Below are positions 17,016 to 25,750 of a DNA stretch of 46,315 bases, in pieces. The stretch is from contig JALHSP010000158.1 in the NCBI GenBank assembly GCA_022865305.1, positions 1-46,315 on the forward strand, written 5' to 3'. Source of the stretch: Bacteroidales bacterium. GTDB lineage: Bacteria > Bacteroidota > Bacteroidia > Bacteroidales > VadinHA17. Position numbers and translations under genes: made by a program. The notes under the pieces are model-generated. The model worked only from the letters and a program-made list of their open reading frames with translations. It was not told the DNA's origin and did no database searches. Every line of letters starts with the position of its first letter. The first letter of the stretch is position 1.

Positions 17016-18212
17016 TTATTTCCTTTTTTCTATCTGCGAAATTTTACCGGTTTTTTTGTTTTTAAGTATTACTTTGACTCTCCCGTCAGGCATCCTTTCT
17101 TCCTTAACAAAGATGTGATCCTTATCATACTCCCGTATTTCAGAAATAGGTCCTGTCTTTTCCCTGCCCCTCCATACTTTAAGCTTAACCGGCTCCCATT
17201 TTTTAGATTTTGCAGAACGGTAACAGGCATCCATTATCTCGTTAACCACATAACCGTCATAGAAAGTCTCCAGGGGTTCAGCCTGTGTATCATAAGCTCT
17301 GAACATATCATTGAACATATTGTAATACCCCAGTTCTGCAACCTCATCACCAACAGGGAATATCCATCCTTTTTCAGTTTCGGCTTTTTCAGCCACATAC
17401 CCGCGTTTACCTCCTGCAGTGAACATGTCAAATCCGGTACGTAGGAAGTTGTTGATCCATATGGTACCCTCCGTTCCCATAACCTCATCACGCAGATCCA
17501 TGCCTCCCCGGAATGTCCAGCTGACCTCAAATTGTCCTATAGCACCGTTTTCATATCTGACCCATCCAAGTGCATTATCCTCTGCATCAATAGGTTTAAC
17601 AAGTGTATCCGCTACACTTATTACTTCAACGGGACGAATATCCTTTCCGATATAATTGCGGGCTATTTCAATACAATGGCAGCCCATATCCAGTAATACG
17701 CCTCCTCCTGATTTCTCCCTGGTCCAGAACCAGTCGCTGTGAGGGCCGGGGTGAGTTTCCCTGGAACGTACCCATGTTACCTGTCCCAGCGTTCCTGCCC
17801 TTACAGCTTCAATTGCTTTGACAGTCTTGGGCGGATAAACAAGGTCCTCAAGATAACCATTCAAAACTCCGGCCTTTTCCACTGCCTCCAGCATTTTGAA
17901 GGCCTCGGTCGCATTCCGTCCCAGCGGTTTGGTGCATAAAACTGGCTTACCGGCAGCTGCTGCAAGCTTTACAGCTTCAAGATGGAGGTTGTTAGGCAGA
18001 CCGATAACTACTAATTCAACCTGAGGATCATTTATTGCATCTTTCATTGAGGTTGTCCACTTCGGTATCCCATGCTTTTTCGCGAAAGCTGAACCTCTTG
18101 ACTCGTCGCGTGAATAAATAATATGTACCTGGTCACGGCTTCTCAGTCCGTGGAGCGAATAAGAATAAAAATCGCCGATAAAACCAGCGCCGAGCATTGC
18201 TACTTTTGCCAT
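17016..18212 (-). CDS. Gfo/Idh/MocA-family NAD(P)-dependent oxidoreductase
   Basis: This 398-residue protein starts with a Rossmann fold carrying GAGFIG (residues 8-13). The family E-K-P motif appears as TKPLG, with Thr replacing the more usual Glu. A C-terminal alpha/beta domain contains [21 protein letters not shown], the segment that holds the catalytic His/Asp positions. These enzymes oxidise or reduce sugars, inositols and derivatives; the substrate cannot be deduced. No signal peptide is visible. The tail after about residue 355 is charged and Lys-rich ([17 protein letters not shown]). Length is usual for the family. Its stop lies three bases from that of copA, and it has no obvious operon partner. 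Confidence 0.85.
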   Translation of the reverse strand: MAKVAMLGAGFIGDFYSYSLHGLRSRDQVHIIYSRDESRGSAFAKKHGIPKWTTSMKDAINDPQVELVVIGLPNNLHLEAVKLAAAAGKPVLCTKPLGRNATEAFKMLEAVEKAGVLNGYLEDLVYPPKTVKAIEAVRAGTLGQVTWVRSRETHPGPHSDWFWTREKSGGGVLLDMGCHCIEIARNYIGKDIRPVEVISVADTLVKPIDAEDNALGWVRYENGAIGQFEVSWTFRGGMDLRDEVMGTEGTIWINNFLRTGFDMFTAGGKRGYVAEKAETEKGWIFPVGDEVAELGYYNMFNDMFRAYDTQAEPLETFYDGYVVNEIMDACYRSAKSKKWEPVKLKVWRGREKTGPISEIREYDKDHIFVKEERMPDGRVKVILKNKKTGKISQIEKRK

Positions 18213-18313
18213 GGTATAATGATTATTAGGTTATTAATAAAATCAATAATTTCAAGAAAGTTAAAAGTATTTAACGAAAAGACAATCTTCCACCCGTTTG
18301 GTCACTCCGAAAA

Positions 18314-18766
18314 TTAAAGCAAGGTACTCGAGTGTTTTTCCAGGACAATATTTCTTTGTTTTGAGTATTCGATCAGGAATTCATACACTTCCTTCTTCTG
18401 TTCTCTTTCCATAAAATCAATATTCAGTTTTAAGGGCTTCTTAGCTTTCTGATAAATTATGACCTTTAGTCTCTCAAGACTTATTTTCTCGATGCGTGAA
18501 TCATGTATCTGAACCGGCTTTATCCTGTTCGGCCATTTAACGATTAAAAAATGTTCTCCGGGTCTGAACCAGCATTTTTCAAGACCCAGTCCGTTGGTAA
18601 GCTGGTAAACACCATAAAATGTAAAAAATATGGAAGTTATCAGATAAATTATTTTACCTGAATCTGCAAAACTTATAACCCATAGTATGGCGGTTACGAT
18701 CATAAAAATTCCAAGCCCACGCCTGATATTAATATATGCCCTATTTTTAATTTCAAAATATTCCAT
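18314..18766 (-). CDS. Small membrane protein, two helices and a PH-like domain
   Basis: This 150-residue protein is not assigned to a named family. Residues about 17-36 and 39-58 are two membrane helices separated by a short DSGK loop. The following 90 residues are cytoplasmic and alternate strands and one helix (FRPGEHFLIVKWPN, IEKISLERLKVIIYQK, EQKKEVYEFLIEYSKQRN). That resembles the PH-like domain of small Bacteroidota membrane proteins of unknown function. It is separated by 156 bases from the divergent tetR gene and may share its control region. Confidence 0.6.
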   Translation of the reverse strand: MEYFEIKNRAYINIRRGLGIFMIVTAILWVISFADSGKIIYLITSIFFTFYGVYQLTNGLGLEKCWFRPGEHFLIVKWPNRIKPVQIHDSRIEKISLERLKVIIYQKAKKPLKLNIDFMEREQKKEVYEFLIEYSKQRNIVLEKHSSTLL

Positions 18767-18846
18767 GGCAAAATGATTTATTAGTTGTTTTATAATAGGA
18801 TTTTACCTGACAAATAAAATTAATACTAAAAAATTTTACTAAAAAA

Positions 18847-18878
18847 TTTGCATATAATAAAAATCTGTTTTATTTTTG
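18847..18878 (+). promoter_or_regulatory. Promoter of the TetR-efflux operon
   Basis: TTTG at 18847-18850, exactly twenty bases, then TATTTTTG at 18871-18878: a perfect match to the Bacteroidota TTTG-N20-TAnnTTTG promoter. The predicted start of transcription, near 18885, falls at the edge of the palindrome at 18889-18904. Confidence 0.8.
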
Positions 18879-18888
18879 ACCAGTTGGT

Positions 18889-18904
18889 TAAACTATATAG
18901 TTTA
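18889..18904. promoter_or_regulatory. 16-bp perfect palindrome, likely TetR operator
   Basis: TAAACTATATAGTTTA is a perfect 16-base inverted repeat just downstream of the predicted transcription start and 19 bases before the tetR ATG. GTTAAACT occurs at 18887-18894, overlapping it, and again at 18913-18920, 26 bases on. A TetR dimer bound here would block its own operon. Binding is inferred, not shown. Confidence 0.7.
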
Positions 18905-18922
18905 TCTATTTAGTTAAACTTA

Positions 18923-19546
18923 ATGGTTAAAAATATGGCAGAGAATGATAAACAAACCGAGGAAAAGATCTTCGAATCTGCAACAGAGGTGTTCGTCGAA
19001 AAGGGTATGGATGGTGCACGAATGCAGGATATTGCCAACCATGCAGGAATAAATAAGGCTTTACTGCACTATTATTACCGCACCAAGGATCATCTTTTTA
19101 ATGCTGTATTCGAAAAGATCGCCAAAAAAATGTTCGCAAAATTTGCACCTGTATTTGATGCAAACTTAACGCTTGAGGATAAGATAAGGTTCTTCTATAA
19201 GGAACATATTACCTTTCTGCAAAATAATCCAAGGCTCCCGGCATTCCTGCTGAACGAAATAAACCGCAATCCTGCGAGGATAAGGAAACTTATCCAGAAT
19301 ATCGATATTGAAAATCTGTGGAGGATGCTCGAGGAGCAACATAAGGATGAACTTAATAAATACAACATTACCAGGGAATCGATACCTCAGCTGATGTCTT
19401 CAATTGCAGCATTAAGTGTCTTTCCTTTTGCCGCCAGGGGTATCCTTGAAGGAATACTTGAAAAATTGGGAATCAGCTTTGATGATTACATGGAGGAGCG
19501 GAAAGAGTTTGCGGCGGATTTTGTAATCAGGGCGATCAAAAAATAA
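18923..19546 (+). CDS. TetR-family regulator of the efflux operon (CecR-like)
   Basis: This 207-residue protein has an N-terminal helix-turn-helix (residues about 12-58: IFESATEVFVEKGMDGARMQDIANHAGINKALL in two stretches, then YYYRTKDHLFNAVFE). A helical ligand and dimerisation domain includes FLLNEINRNPARIRK and FPFAARGILEGILEKLGIS. The position equals that of E. coli CecR (YbiH), which leads the ybhGFSR efflux genes, and the six downstream genes match that system. It probably represses the whole operon from the palindrome at 18889-18904 and releases it when an efflux substrate binds. ATGs at 18923 and 18935 are both possible starts. It lies 74 bases before tolC. Confidence 0.88.
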   Translation: MVKNMAENDKQTEEKIFESATEVFVEKGMDGARMQDIANHAGINKALLHYYYRTKDHLFNAVFEKIAKKMFAKFAPVFDANLTLEDKIRFFYKEHITFLQNNPRLPAFLLNEINRNPARIRKLIQNIDIENLWRMLEEQHKDELNKYNITRESIPQLMSSIAALSVFPFAARGILEGILEKLGISFDDYMEERKEFAADFVIRAIKK

Positions 19547-19570
19547 GGATAATTGGCTTTAGTGCCTAAA

Positions 19571-19603
19571 GTTAAGAGTTTAGAGTTTAGCGTTAAGAGT
19601 TTA
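19571..19603. repeat. 12-base direct repeat in an AGTTTA-rich spacer
   Basis: GTTAAGAGTTTA occurs at 19571-19582 and 19592-19603, with further GAGTTTA copies between them. The repeats fill the gap between tetR and tolC. Short-unit repetition in a spacer can vary in copy number and alter the distance to the next ribosome binding site. No known element is recognised. Confidence 0.55.
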
Positions 19604-19620
19604 AAGTACAGAGTAAAAAA

Positions 19621-20919
19621 ATGAAAAGAAAAAAACTGATCCTGTTCATTCCGATATTTCTGGGATCATCAATACTTTATCCCCAGAAGATCCTGACGCT
19701 TAAAGAGTGTTACGATCAGGCAACAGCTTCTAATGCACTTGCTGACGAAAAAGCTGCTTATTCGGAAATATGGCAGCTGAAAGATAATAATCTGTTAAAA
19801 GGCTGGCTTCCGACACTGGATGCCAATGGCAGTTTTGTCTATAACTCCTCGGTGGTCGATATGAGTGAAATGCTCGGTTCGCTGCCAATTCCAGGAATTG
19901 CCGATGCCATAAGCCCCCTGCCCCATGAGCAATATAAAATTACTGTCGATATCAACCAGGTAATCTATGATGGCGGTGCAATAAAAGGTACAAGAGCGCT
20001 AGAAAAAGCTGATCTCAGTGTTAATGAGAAACAGACCGAAACAGATCTGTATAAACTTCGTGGACAAATAAACAGCTGCTATTTCAACATCCTGCTTCTG
20101 GACAGGCAGAAGGAGCTTCTGACTAGCTACCTTGAATTAATAAAAAAACGTTTATCATCAATGCAATCGGCTCTTACCAGCGGTGTTATATTGAGATCAG
20201 ATATTGATGTTCTTACCTCAGAAAAGATAAAGCTTGAACAACAACTGAATGAAAATGATATCAGGATAACTTCCCTTCTTAAAATATTATCGGGGCTCAC
20301 CGGTACAGAGATTGATAACTCCACAGAATTGTTATTTCCCGCTACAGATGCCACACTGCCAGATAAATTATTACGGCCTGAATTGCAGATATTTGACCTG
20401 AGGAAAGAGCGGCTTGCAGCAAGTCTGCAGGTTATACAAAGCAAAAGGATGCCAAAGGCATTCGGTTTTGCAACCCTTGGTTACGGAAATCCTCCGGGAA
20501 GTAATTTTTTCAAAGATGAATTTGCGCCTTATTATATACTCGGGGCTGGTATTAAATGGAACATTTTCGACTGGAACAAGGTAAAGAACGAAAAACAGGT
20601 GATAAACCTGCAACAGGGAATTATTGACAACAGGAAAAGTGATCTGACTGATAACCTCAAAAGGTTGCTTGAGGCTAAAGATGCAGAGATCTCAAGTATA
20701 AAATCTCTGCTCGAATCAGATACCGAGTTGATTGCTATCAGGAAAAGGATCACAGCTGCAGCAGAATCGCAATATGAAAACGGTATAACTACTGCCACCG
20801 AATATCTGAATGAAATTAATTCTGAACGGCAGGCACTGATAAACTATGAGATCCATAAAATTAGTCTGGCTTTGGCACAGGTTGAATATCTGAATATCAG
20901 CGGAAAGGAAATTGAATAA
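19621..20919 (+). CDS. TolC-family outer-membrane efflux channel
   Basis: This 432-residue protein has a signal peptide cleaved near LYPQ (residue 22). It shows the two-fold TolC/OEP pattern: LTLKECYDQATASNALADEKAAY at the start of the first repeat, long periplasmic helices rich in Gln, Leu and Lys, and a second repeat with QSKRMPKAFGFATLGYGNP followed by a helical coil. It forms the trimeric outer-membrane duct for the pump encoded downstream. E. coli YbhGFSR has no channel gene of its own and borrows TolC, whereas this operon carries a dedicated one. The adaptor gene starts 17 bases downstream. Confidence 0.9.
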   Translation: MKRKKLILFIPIFLGSSILYPQKILTLKECYDQATASNALADEKAAYSEIWQLKDNNLLKGWLPTLDANGSFVYNSSVVDMSEMLGSLPIPGIADAISPLPHEQYKITVDINQVIYDGGAIKGTRALEKADLSVNEKQTETDLYKLRGQINSCYFNILLLDRQKELLTSYLELIKKRLSSMQSALTSGVILRSDIDVLTSEKIKLEQQLNENDIRITSLLKILSGLTGTEIDNSTELLFPATDATLPDKLLRPELQIFDLRKERLAASLQVIQSKRMPKAFGFATLGYGNPPGSNFFKDEFAPYYILGAGIKWNIFDWNKVKNEKQVINLQQGIIDNRKSDLTDNLKRLLEAKDAEISSIKSLLESDTELIAIRKRITAAAESQYENGITTATEYLNEINSERQALINYEIHKISLALAQVEYLNISGKEIE

Positions 20920-20936
20920 TAATTTATCATAACCAT

Positions 20937-21815
20937 ATGAAAACCAAATCATTAATAATCCTTGCAGCCATCCTGTTCACTGGCTGCAAAAACAAAACCG
21001 ACCAGGCTGATGCATTCGGGAACTTTGAAGCTACTGAAGTAATTGTCTCTGCTGAGACCAGCGGCCGTATCCTGGAATTTGATATTACTGAAGGAACGCA
21101 GATTGATAAAGGATCAAAAATTGCCCTTGTTGATACCACATTGTTTCATCTTCAGAAAGCAGAAATTAATGCCGGCATGCAAAGTGTCCGAACCCGTATC
21201 AGCTCAATAAATGCCCAGAACGACATCCTGAACCAGCAGATTGCCAATCTTAACATTAATATTGCCAGGATTGAGAATATGCTTAAAGATGATGCTGCAA
21301 CAAAGAAGCAATACGATGACCTCACCGGTCAGGTGGCAGTTCTGGAGAAGCAGATAGCAGCTAATAACACTCAAAAAGTATCAATCGCAGCTGAGCTGTC
21401 GGTTTATGAATCGAAAAAAGCGACCCTGAATGAGCAGGTTATCAGAAGTTGCGTTAAAAGTCCTCTTAAGGGAACCGTTATCGAAAAATATTCAGAAGCT
21501 GGTGAGATGACTGCAGCAGGCAAACCGCTGGTAAAAATTGCCGATCTGTCAGTAATAAAGTTAAAAGTCTATGTCAGTGGAGCGCAACTGGGATCAGTAA
21601 AAATCGGACAGCAATGCACTGTAAGGATCGATGACGGTAAAAAAGGCTACTCCTCGTTCACAGGAACAATAAGCTATATCTCAGGCAAAGCTGAATTCAC
21701 TCCAAAGATCATACAGACGAAGGAAGAGCGTGTTACTCTTGTCTATGCTGTGACAATTGATGTCAGGAATGACGGATCCATGAAGTCAGGTATGCCGGGA
21801 GAGGCGATTTTCTGA
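20937..21815 (+). CDS. ybhG: HlyD/YbhG-type periplasmic adaptor lipoprotein
   Basis: This 292-residue membrane-fusion protein has a lipoprotein signal ending in LFTGC (C17). A biotinyl-lipoyl half-motif (about 30-65, VSAETSGRILEFDITEGTQIDKG) is followed by a long coiled-coil hairpin (about 70-170) with LNQQIANLNINIARIE and AVLEKQIAANNT. The second lipoyl half (IRSCVKSPLKGTVIEKYSEAGE) and a beta-barrel domain come after. It links the inner-membrane ABC transporter to TolC. The domain order and the operon equal E. coli YbhG. The ATPase gene starts 11 bases on. Confidence 0.87.
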   Translation: MKTKSLIILAAILFTGCKNKTDQADAFGNFEATEVIVSAETSGRILEFDITEGTQIDKGSKIALVDTTLFHLQKAEINAGMQSVRTRISSINAQNDILNQQIANLNINIARIENMLKDDAATKKQYDDLTGQVAVLEKQIAANNTQKVSIAAELSVYESKKATLNEQVIRSCVKSPLKGTVIEKYSEAGEMTAAGKPLVKIADLSVIKLKVYVSGAQLGSVKIGQQCTVRIDDGKKGYSSFTGTISYISGKAEFTPKIIQTKEERVTLVYAVTIDVRNDGSMKSGMPGEAIF

Positions 21816-21826
21816 AAATAACCGGA

Positions 21827-22741
21827 ATGCAAAAAATAATCGAAGCATCGGATATCAGTAAGAGGTTTGGGGAGACACAGGCTCTGAAGGATATTTCATT
21901 CTCGGTAAATGAATCGGAGATATTCGGATTTATTGGTCCGGATGGTGCCGGTAAAACAACCCTTTTCAGAATTATAACAACTCTCCTCCTGCCCGATGAT
22001 GGTGAAATGAAGGTGCTTGGAATGGATAGCAAAACTGAATTCAAAGAGCTTCGTAAAAACATAGGATATATGCCGGGGCGCTTCAGTCTTTACCAGGATC
22101 TGTCGGTTGAGGAAAACCTTAATTTCTATGCAACTGTTTTCGGAACGACTGTTAAGGAAAACTACGATCTTATATCCGACATCTATTCTCATATCGAACC
22201 ATTTAAGAAGAGACTTGCAGGTAATCTCTCGGGCGGGATGAAGCAGAAGTTGGCATTATCTTGTGCATTAATACATAAACCAAAGCTTCTTGTCCTTGAT
22301 GAGCCAACTACAGGTGTCGATGCGGTTTCCAGGTCAGAATTCTGGGAAATGCTTAAGAAACTGAAACAATACAAAATAACCATAATTGTATCAACACCTT
22401 ACATGGATGAGGCCATGCGATGTGACAGGGTGGCGCTTATTCAGAATGGTAAAATACTATCGATCGATAATCCGGAAAAGATAAAACAGGGCTACAGCAG
22501 GAAGCTCTTCAGCGCAAAAGCTCCCGAAAAATACAAGCTGATAGATGCTTTAAGAAAATATCCCGAAACAATAACTGCTTATCCATTTGGAGATTCGGTT
22601 CATGTAACCTTCACCGGTGATAAGTATGATAGCTCTATATATACGTACCTGGGGAAGCTGGGGATCAATGATGCAGTAATCAGTGTAACCGAAGCAGGAA
22701 TTGAGGACAGATTTCTCGAATTAATGAATAAAGCGGAATGA
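21827..22741 (+). CDS. ABC ATPase, first half of a YbhF-like pair
   Basis: This 304-residue nucleotide-binding protein has Walker A GPDGAGKTT (37-45), the canonical signature LSGGMKQ (134-140) and Walker B LLVLDEP (154-160). The H-loop reads STPYMDEA, with Pro191 in place of the switch His. E. coli YbhF fuses two such domains; here they are separate overlapping genes. GPDGAGKTT is also the unusual Walker A I recall for the first domain of YbhF. Because its H-switch is lost, it probably cannot hydrolyse ATP on its own and works as a heterodimer with the next gene product, which supplies a His but lacks a good signature. A C-terminal extension (about 225-304) is regulatory or structural. Confidence 0.88.
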   Translation: MQKIIEASDISKRFGETQALKDISFSVNESEIFGFIGPDGAGKTTLFRIITTLLLPDDGEMKVLGMDSKTEFKELRKNIGYMPGRFSLYQDLSVEENLNFYATVFGTTVKENYDLISDIYSHIEPFKKRLAGNLSGGMKQKLALSCALIHKPKLLVLDEPTTGVDAVSRSEFWEMLKKLKQYKITIIVSTPYMDEAMRCDRVALIQNGKILSIDNPEKIKQGYSRKLFSAKAPEKYKLIDALRKYPETITAYPFGDSVHVTFTGDKYDSSIYTYLGKLGINDAVISVTEAGIEDRFLELMNKAE

Positions 22742-23472
22742 TGAAAAACCGGGTCATTATTGTAAGGAATCTTGTAAAACGTTTTGGGAAATTTATCGCC
22801 AATGATAATCTGAGCTTTGAAGTTTATGAGGGTGAGATATTTGGCTTCCTGGGAGCCAACGGAGCAGGTAAAACAACAGCATTAAGGATATTGTCAGGTT
22901 TATCCGAACCCACCTCTGGGGAAGTCATTGTTGCAGGATTTGATGCTAAAAAACAACCGGAACAGATCAAAAAGAATATCGGGTATATGTGCCAGAAGTT
23001 TTCTCTCTATGAGGACCTGACCGCAAAAGAGAATATTATGCTCTACGGAGGTATTTACGGCATGAGTAAAACTCTGATAAAGGAAAGAACGGATGAGCTT
23101 CTGGATAAACTTAACTTCCGGGAATACGGAGACAGGTTAATATCCGATCTCCCCCTGGGATTGAAACAGAAGCTTGCCCTATCAGTGGCGGTTCTGCATG
23201 AACCAAAAATTGTATTTCTGGATGAACCGACCGGGGGTGTTGATCCAATTACACGCAGACAGTTCTGGGAGATGATCTATGAAACAGCTTACAGGGGAAT
23301 AACTGTTTTTGTTACCACACATTATATGGATGAAGCTGAATATTGCGACCGCATCTCGATAATGAGTGATGGTAAGATAGTGGCGCTGGACACTCCGGCA
23401 GAGCTGAAGAGGCAGTATAATGCGAAGTCGGTTGAAGAGGTATTTATTAAGATAGCGAGACCAAAACCATGA
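22738..23472 (+). CDS. ABC ATPase, second half of a YbhF-like pair
   Basis: This 244-residue nucleotide-binding protein has Walker A GANGAGKTT (39-47), Walker B IVFLDEP (158-164) and an intact H-loop TTHYMDEA (His195). The signature is degenerate: LPLGLKQ (138-144) instead of LSGGxxQ. It complements the upstream ATPase. A heterodimer would have one site with a good signature and a His switch, and one site with neither. Its ATG overlaps the preceding stop (ATGATGA), and its own stop overlaps the next gene, so the two ATPases and the first permease are translationally coupled. Confidence 0.88.
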   Translation: MMKNRVIIVRNLVKRFGKFIANDNLSFEVYEGEIFGFLGANGAGKTTALRILSGLSEPTSGEVIVAGFDAKKQPEQIKKNIGYMCQKFSLYEDLTAKENIMLYGGIYGMSKTLIKERTDELLDKLNFREYGDRLISDLPLGLKQKLALSVAVLHEPKIVFLDEPTGGVDPITRRQFWEMIYETAYRGITVFVTTHYMDEAEYCDRISIMSDGKIVALDTPAELKRQYNAKSVEEVFIKIARPKP

Positions 23473-24578
23473 AACGTTTTCTCGGATTTGTGAAAAAAGA
23501 GTTCCTGCACATCTTCAGGGATTTCCGGACCTTGATAATCTTGTTCGGGATACCGACTGCGCAGATACTCATTTTTGGCTTCGTAGTCAGCACCGATATC
23601 AAGGATGCCAAGGTGGCGTTTCTCGACCTATCAAAAGATGAGGTCACTCAGAAGATTTCTGATAAAATATGTTCATCAGGCTTCTTCAGAAGAGCCGGTG
23701 ATCTGGAGAACTATGACGAGATCGACCTGGTGATGAAAAAAGGGAAGGCAAAGGCTGTGGTCGTTTTCGGAGCCAATTTCGGGGTTGATCTTATTAGTCA
23801 AAATAAAGCAACCATGAGCATAATTGCGGATGGGTCTGAGCCAAATACTGCAACGCTTATCACCAATTACCTGACAGCCATCGTGACAGACTTCAACAGG
23901 GAATTTGCCGGGAGTTCATTAAGCGATAATCTGCTTGTACAGCCTGAAGTAAGAATGTTCTATAATCCGGAAATGAAAGGCCATTTCATGTTTGTACCAG
24001 GTGTTATAACGTTGATCCTGACACTTATCTGCGCACTTATGACTTCCATAACAATCACAAAGGAAAAGGAATTCGGAACTATGGAAGTGCTTCTTGTTTC
24101 ACCGCTGAAACCTCTTCAGATAATCCTGGGAAAAGTGACACCATATTTTTTGCTTTCATTCATCAATGTGATATTTATTCTGTTGCTGTCATTTTTTGTT
24201 TTTGACCTGCCTGTAAAGGGGAGCCTGGTCCTTCTGCTTGCCGAGAGCATGTTATATATATTAATGAGTCTTTCGTTTGGCATACTTATTTCGGCTATTT
24301 CAAAAACGATTCAGCAGGCAATATTCATCTCCTTCCTGGGTTTGATGCTCCCAACGATTCTTCTTTCAGGGTTTATCTTCCCGCTAGAGAATATGCCTGA
24401 AGCGTACGACTGGGTAAGTGCATTTCTGCCTCCAAGATATTTCATAGTAATAATAAAAAACATCATGATCAAGGGAACAGGATTTCTGTATGTATGGAAA
24501 GAGACTCTTATACTCATGATTATGACAACGTTGTTTATAGGGCTGAGTGTAAGGAATTTTAAGTTAAGGTTACAATAA
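23469..24578 (+). CDS. ybhS: ABC-2 permease YbhS-like
   Basis: This 369-residue inner-membrane protein has the ABC-2 layout. It has one helix near the N-terminus (FLGFVKKEFLHIFRDFRTLIILFGIP then an IFGFVV helix), a large periplasmic domain (about 45-175), and five more helices from about 178. MTSITITKEKEFGTMEVLLVSPLKP lies between the second and third helices, and the last part carries PTILLSGFIFPLENMPE. It is one half of the transmembrane channel that hands substrate to the adaptor and TolC. E. coli YbhS occupies the same operon position. It overlaps the upstream ATPase gene by four bases. Confidence 0.88.
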   Translation: MKRFLGFVKKEFLHIFRDFRTLIILFGIPTAQILIFGFVVSTDIKDAKVAFLDLSKDEVTQKISDKICSSGFFRRAGDLENYDEIDLVMKKGKAKAVVVFGANFGVDLISQNKATMSIIADGSEPNTATLITNYLTAIVTDFNREFAGSSLSDNLLVQPEVRMFYNPEMKGHFMFVPGVITLILTLICALMTSITITKEKEFGTMEVLLVSPLKPLQIILGKVTPYFLLSFINVIFILLLSFFVFDLPVKGSLVLLLAESMLYILMSLSFGILISAISKTIQQAIFISFLGLMLPTILLSGFIFPLENMPEAYDWVSAFLPPRYFIVIIKNIMIKGTGFLYVWKETLILMIMTTLFIGLSVRNFKLRLQ

Positions 24579-24616
24579 GGAGAAAGGTTAAAGGAGAAAG
24601 GTTAAAGGAGAAAGTA
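24579..24616 (+). repeat. Tandem 14-base repeat carrying ribosome binding sites
   Basis: The unit GGAGAAAGGTTAAA is present at 24579-24592 and 24593-24606, and a third, degenerate copy begins GGAGAAAG at 24607. Each copy holds a GGAG core, so the spacer between the two permease genes presents three potential Shine-Dalgarno sites. The last lies at about 12 bases from the ATG at 24623. Confidence 0.75.
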
Positions 24617-24622
24617 AAGAAT

Positions 24623-25741
24623 ATGAGAACCATATTATATCTTATCAGAAAAGAGTTCCTGCAGATTTTCCGGGACAAGTTCATCAGCAAGGCTATTATC
24701 GGAGTCCCGATCGTGCAGATGCTTCTCCTTGTTCCGGCAATAACCTTCGAGATCAAGGATATAAGATTATGTGTGATAGACATGGATATATCTGCTGATT
24801 CAAGAGCACTCATAAATCAGCTTGAAGGTTCTACATTCTTTAAAATAAAGTATTCAACATTTTCTGAAGAAAAAGCAAATAACCTCATGCATAGAAACAA
24901 ATGCGATGTGGTCCTTCAGATCCCATCGGAATTCGGCAAGAATGTTGGAACAGGAAATCCCGGTAAGGTTCTGGCAACAATAAATGCAATAAATGCAACA
25001 ACTGCACAGCTCTCATGGGCATACCTGAATGGAGTACTTCGGGACTACAATAAGAATATACTGCTTGAAAATGCCGGGGATATGGCTGTTTCATCCATCC
25101 CGCAGATAGACATTACAAACAGATACTGGTATAATGAGTTGCTGAACTACAAGTATTATATGCTTCCAGGGATACTCGGCATCCTGGTTACTGCCATCGG
25201 ATTCCTTCTGGCAGGACTTAACCTGGTAAAAGAAAAAGAGGTTGGAACAATTGAACAGATAAACGTGACGCCTGTCAGGAAATATCATTTCATCATCGCA
25301 AAGATGGTCCCTTTCCTTATCATCGGTCTGGTTGACCTGTCGCTGGGCCTTATAATTGGGAAGATCACATTTAATATCCCGTTTGAAGGGAGCCTGGGCT
25401 TGCTCTTTCTTGCCTCTGCAATATTCCTGGTGGCTGTGCTGGGGCTTGCTCTTTTTATCTCAACTTTTTCTTCGACTCAGCAGCAGTATATGTTCGTTGC
25501 ATTCTTCTTCATGATAATTTTCATCCTCATGAGCGGTATTTTTACACCACTTGAAAGCATGCCGATGTGGGCACAGAGATTTGATATTGTAAATCCGATG
25601 GCTTACCTGATGCGCATCAACAGGATGGTGATGCTTAAAGGATCAACAATTCATGACATCAGCAGGGATATTTATGCCCTGGTAATTATTGCCGTCGTAT
25701 TCACATTCTTCGCAGTAAGCAGGTACAGGAAGACGGCTTAA
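24623..25741 (+). CDS. ybhR: ABC-2 permease YbhR-like
   Basis: This 372-residue inner-membrane protein is a paralogue of the upstream permease with the same layout: LIRKEFLQIFRDKFISKAIIGVPIVQM, a periplasmic domain (about 45-175), and five C-terminal helices with GLNLVKEKEVGTIEQINVTPVRK and MSGIFTPLESMPMW. It pairs with the YbhS-like protein to form the transporter. It is the last gene of the operon and is separated from the others by the tandem repeat of ribosome-binding-site-like units, the only non-overlapping junction in the ABC part. Its 3' end is convergent with the endonuclease-like gene nine bases on, with no evident terminator between. Confidence 0.88.
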   Translation: MRTILYLIRKEFLQIFRDKFISKAIIGVPIVQMLLLVPAITFEIKDIRLCVIDMDISADSRALINQLEGSTFFKIKYSTFSEEKANNLMHRNKCDVVLQIPSEFGKNVGTGNPGKVLATINAINATTAQLSWAYLNGVLRDYNKNILLENAGDMAVSSIPQIDITNRYWYNELLNYKYYMLPGILGILVTAIGFLLAGLNLVKEKEVGTIEQINVTPVRKYHFIIAKMVPFLIIGLVDLSLGLIIGKITFNIPFEGSLGLLFLASAIFLVAVLGLALFISTFSSTQQQYMFVAFFFMIIFILMSGIFTPLESMPMWAQRFDIVNPMAYLMRINRMVMLKGSTIHDISRDIYALVIIAVVFTFFAVSRYRKTA

Positions 25742-25750
25742 GAAATAAGT

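Noticed and set aside
19571-19603. CRISPR-like repeats
   Set aside because: Units are only 7-12 bases with no regular unique spacers; it is a short spacer repeat.
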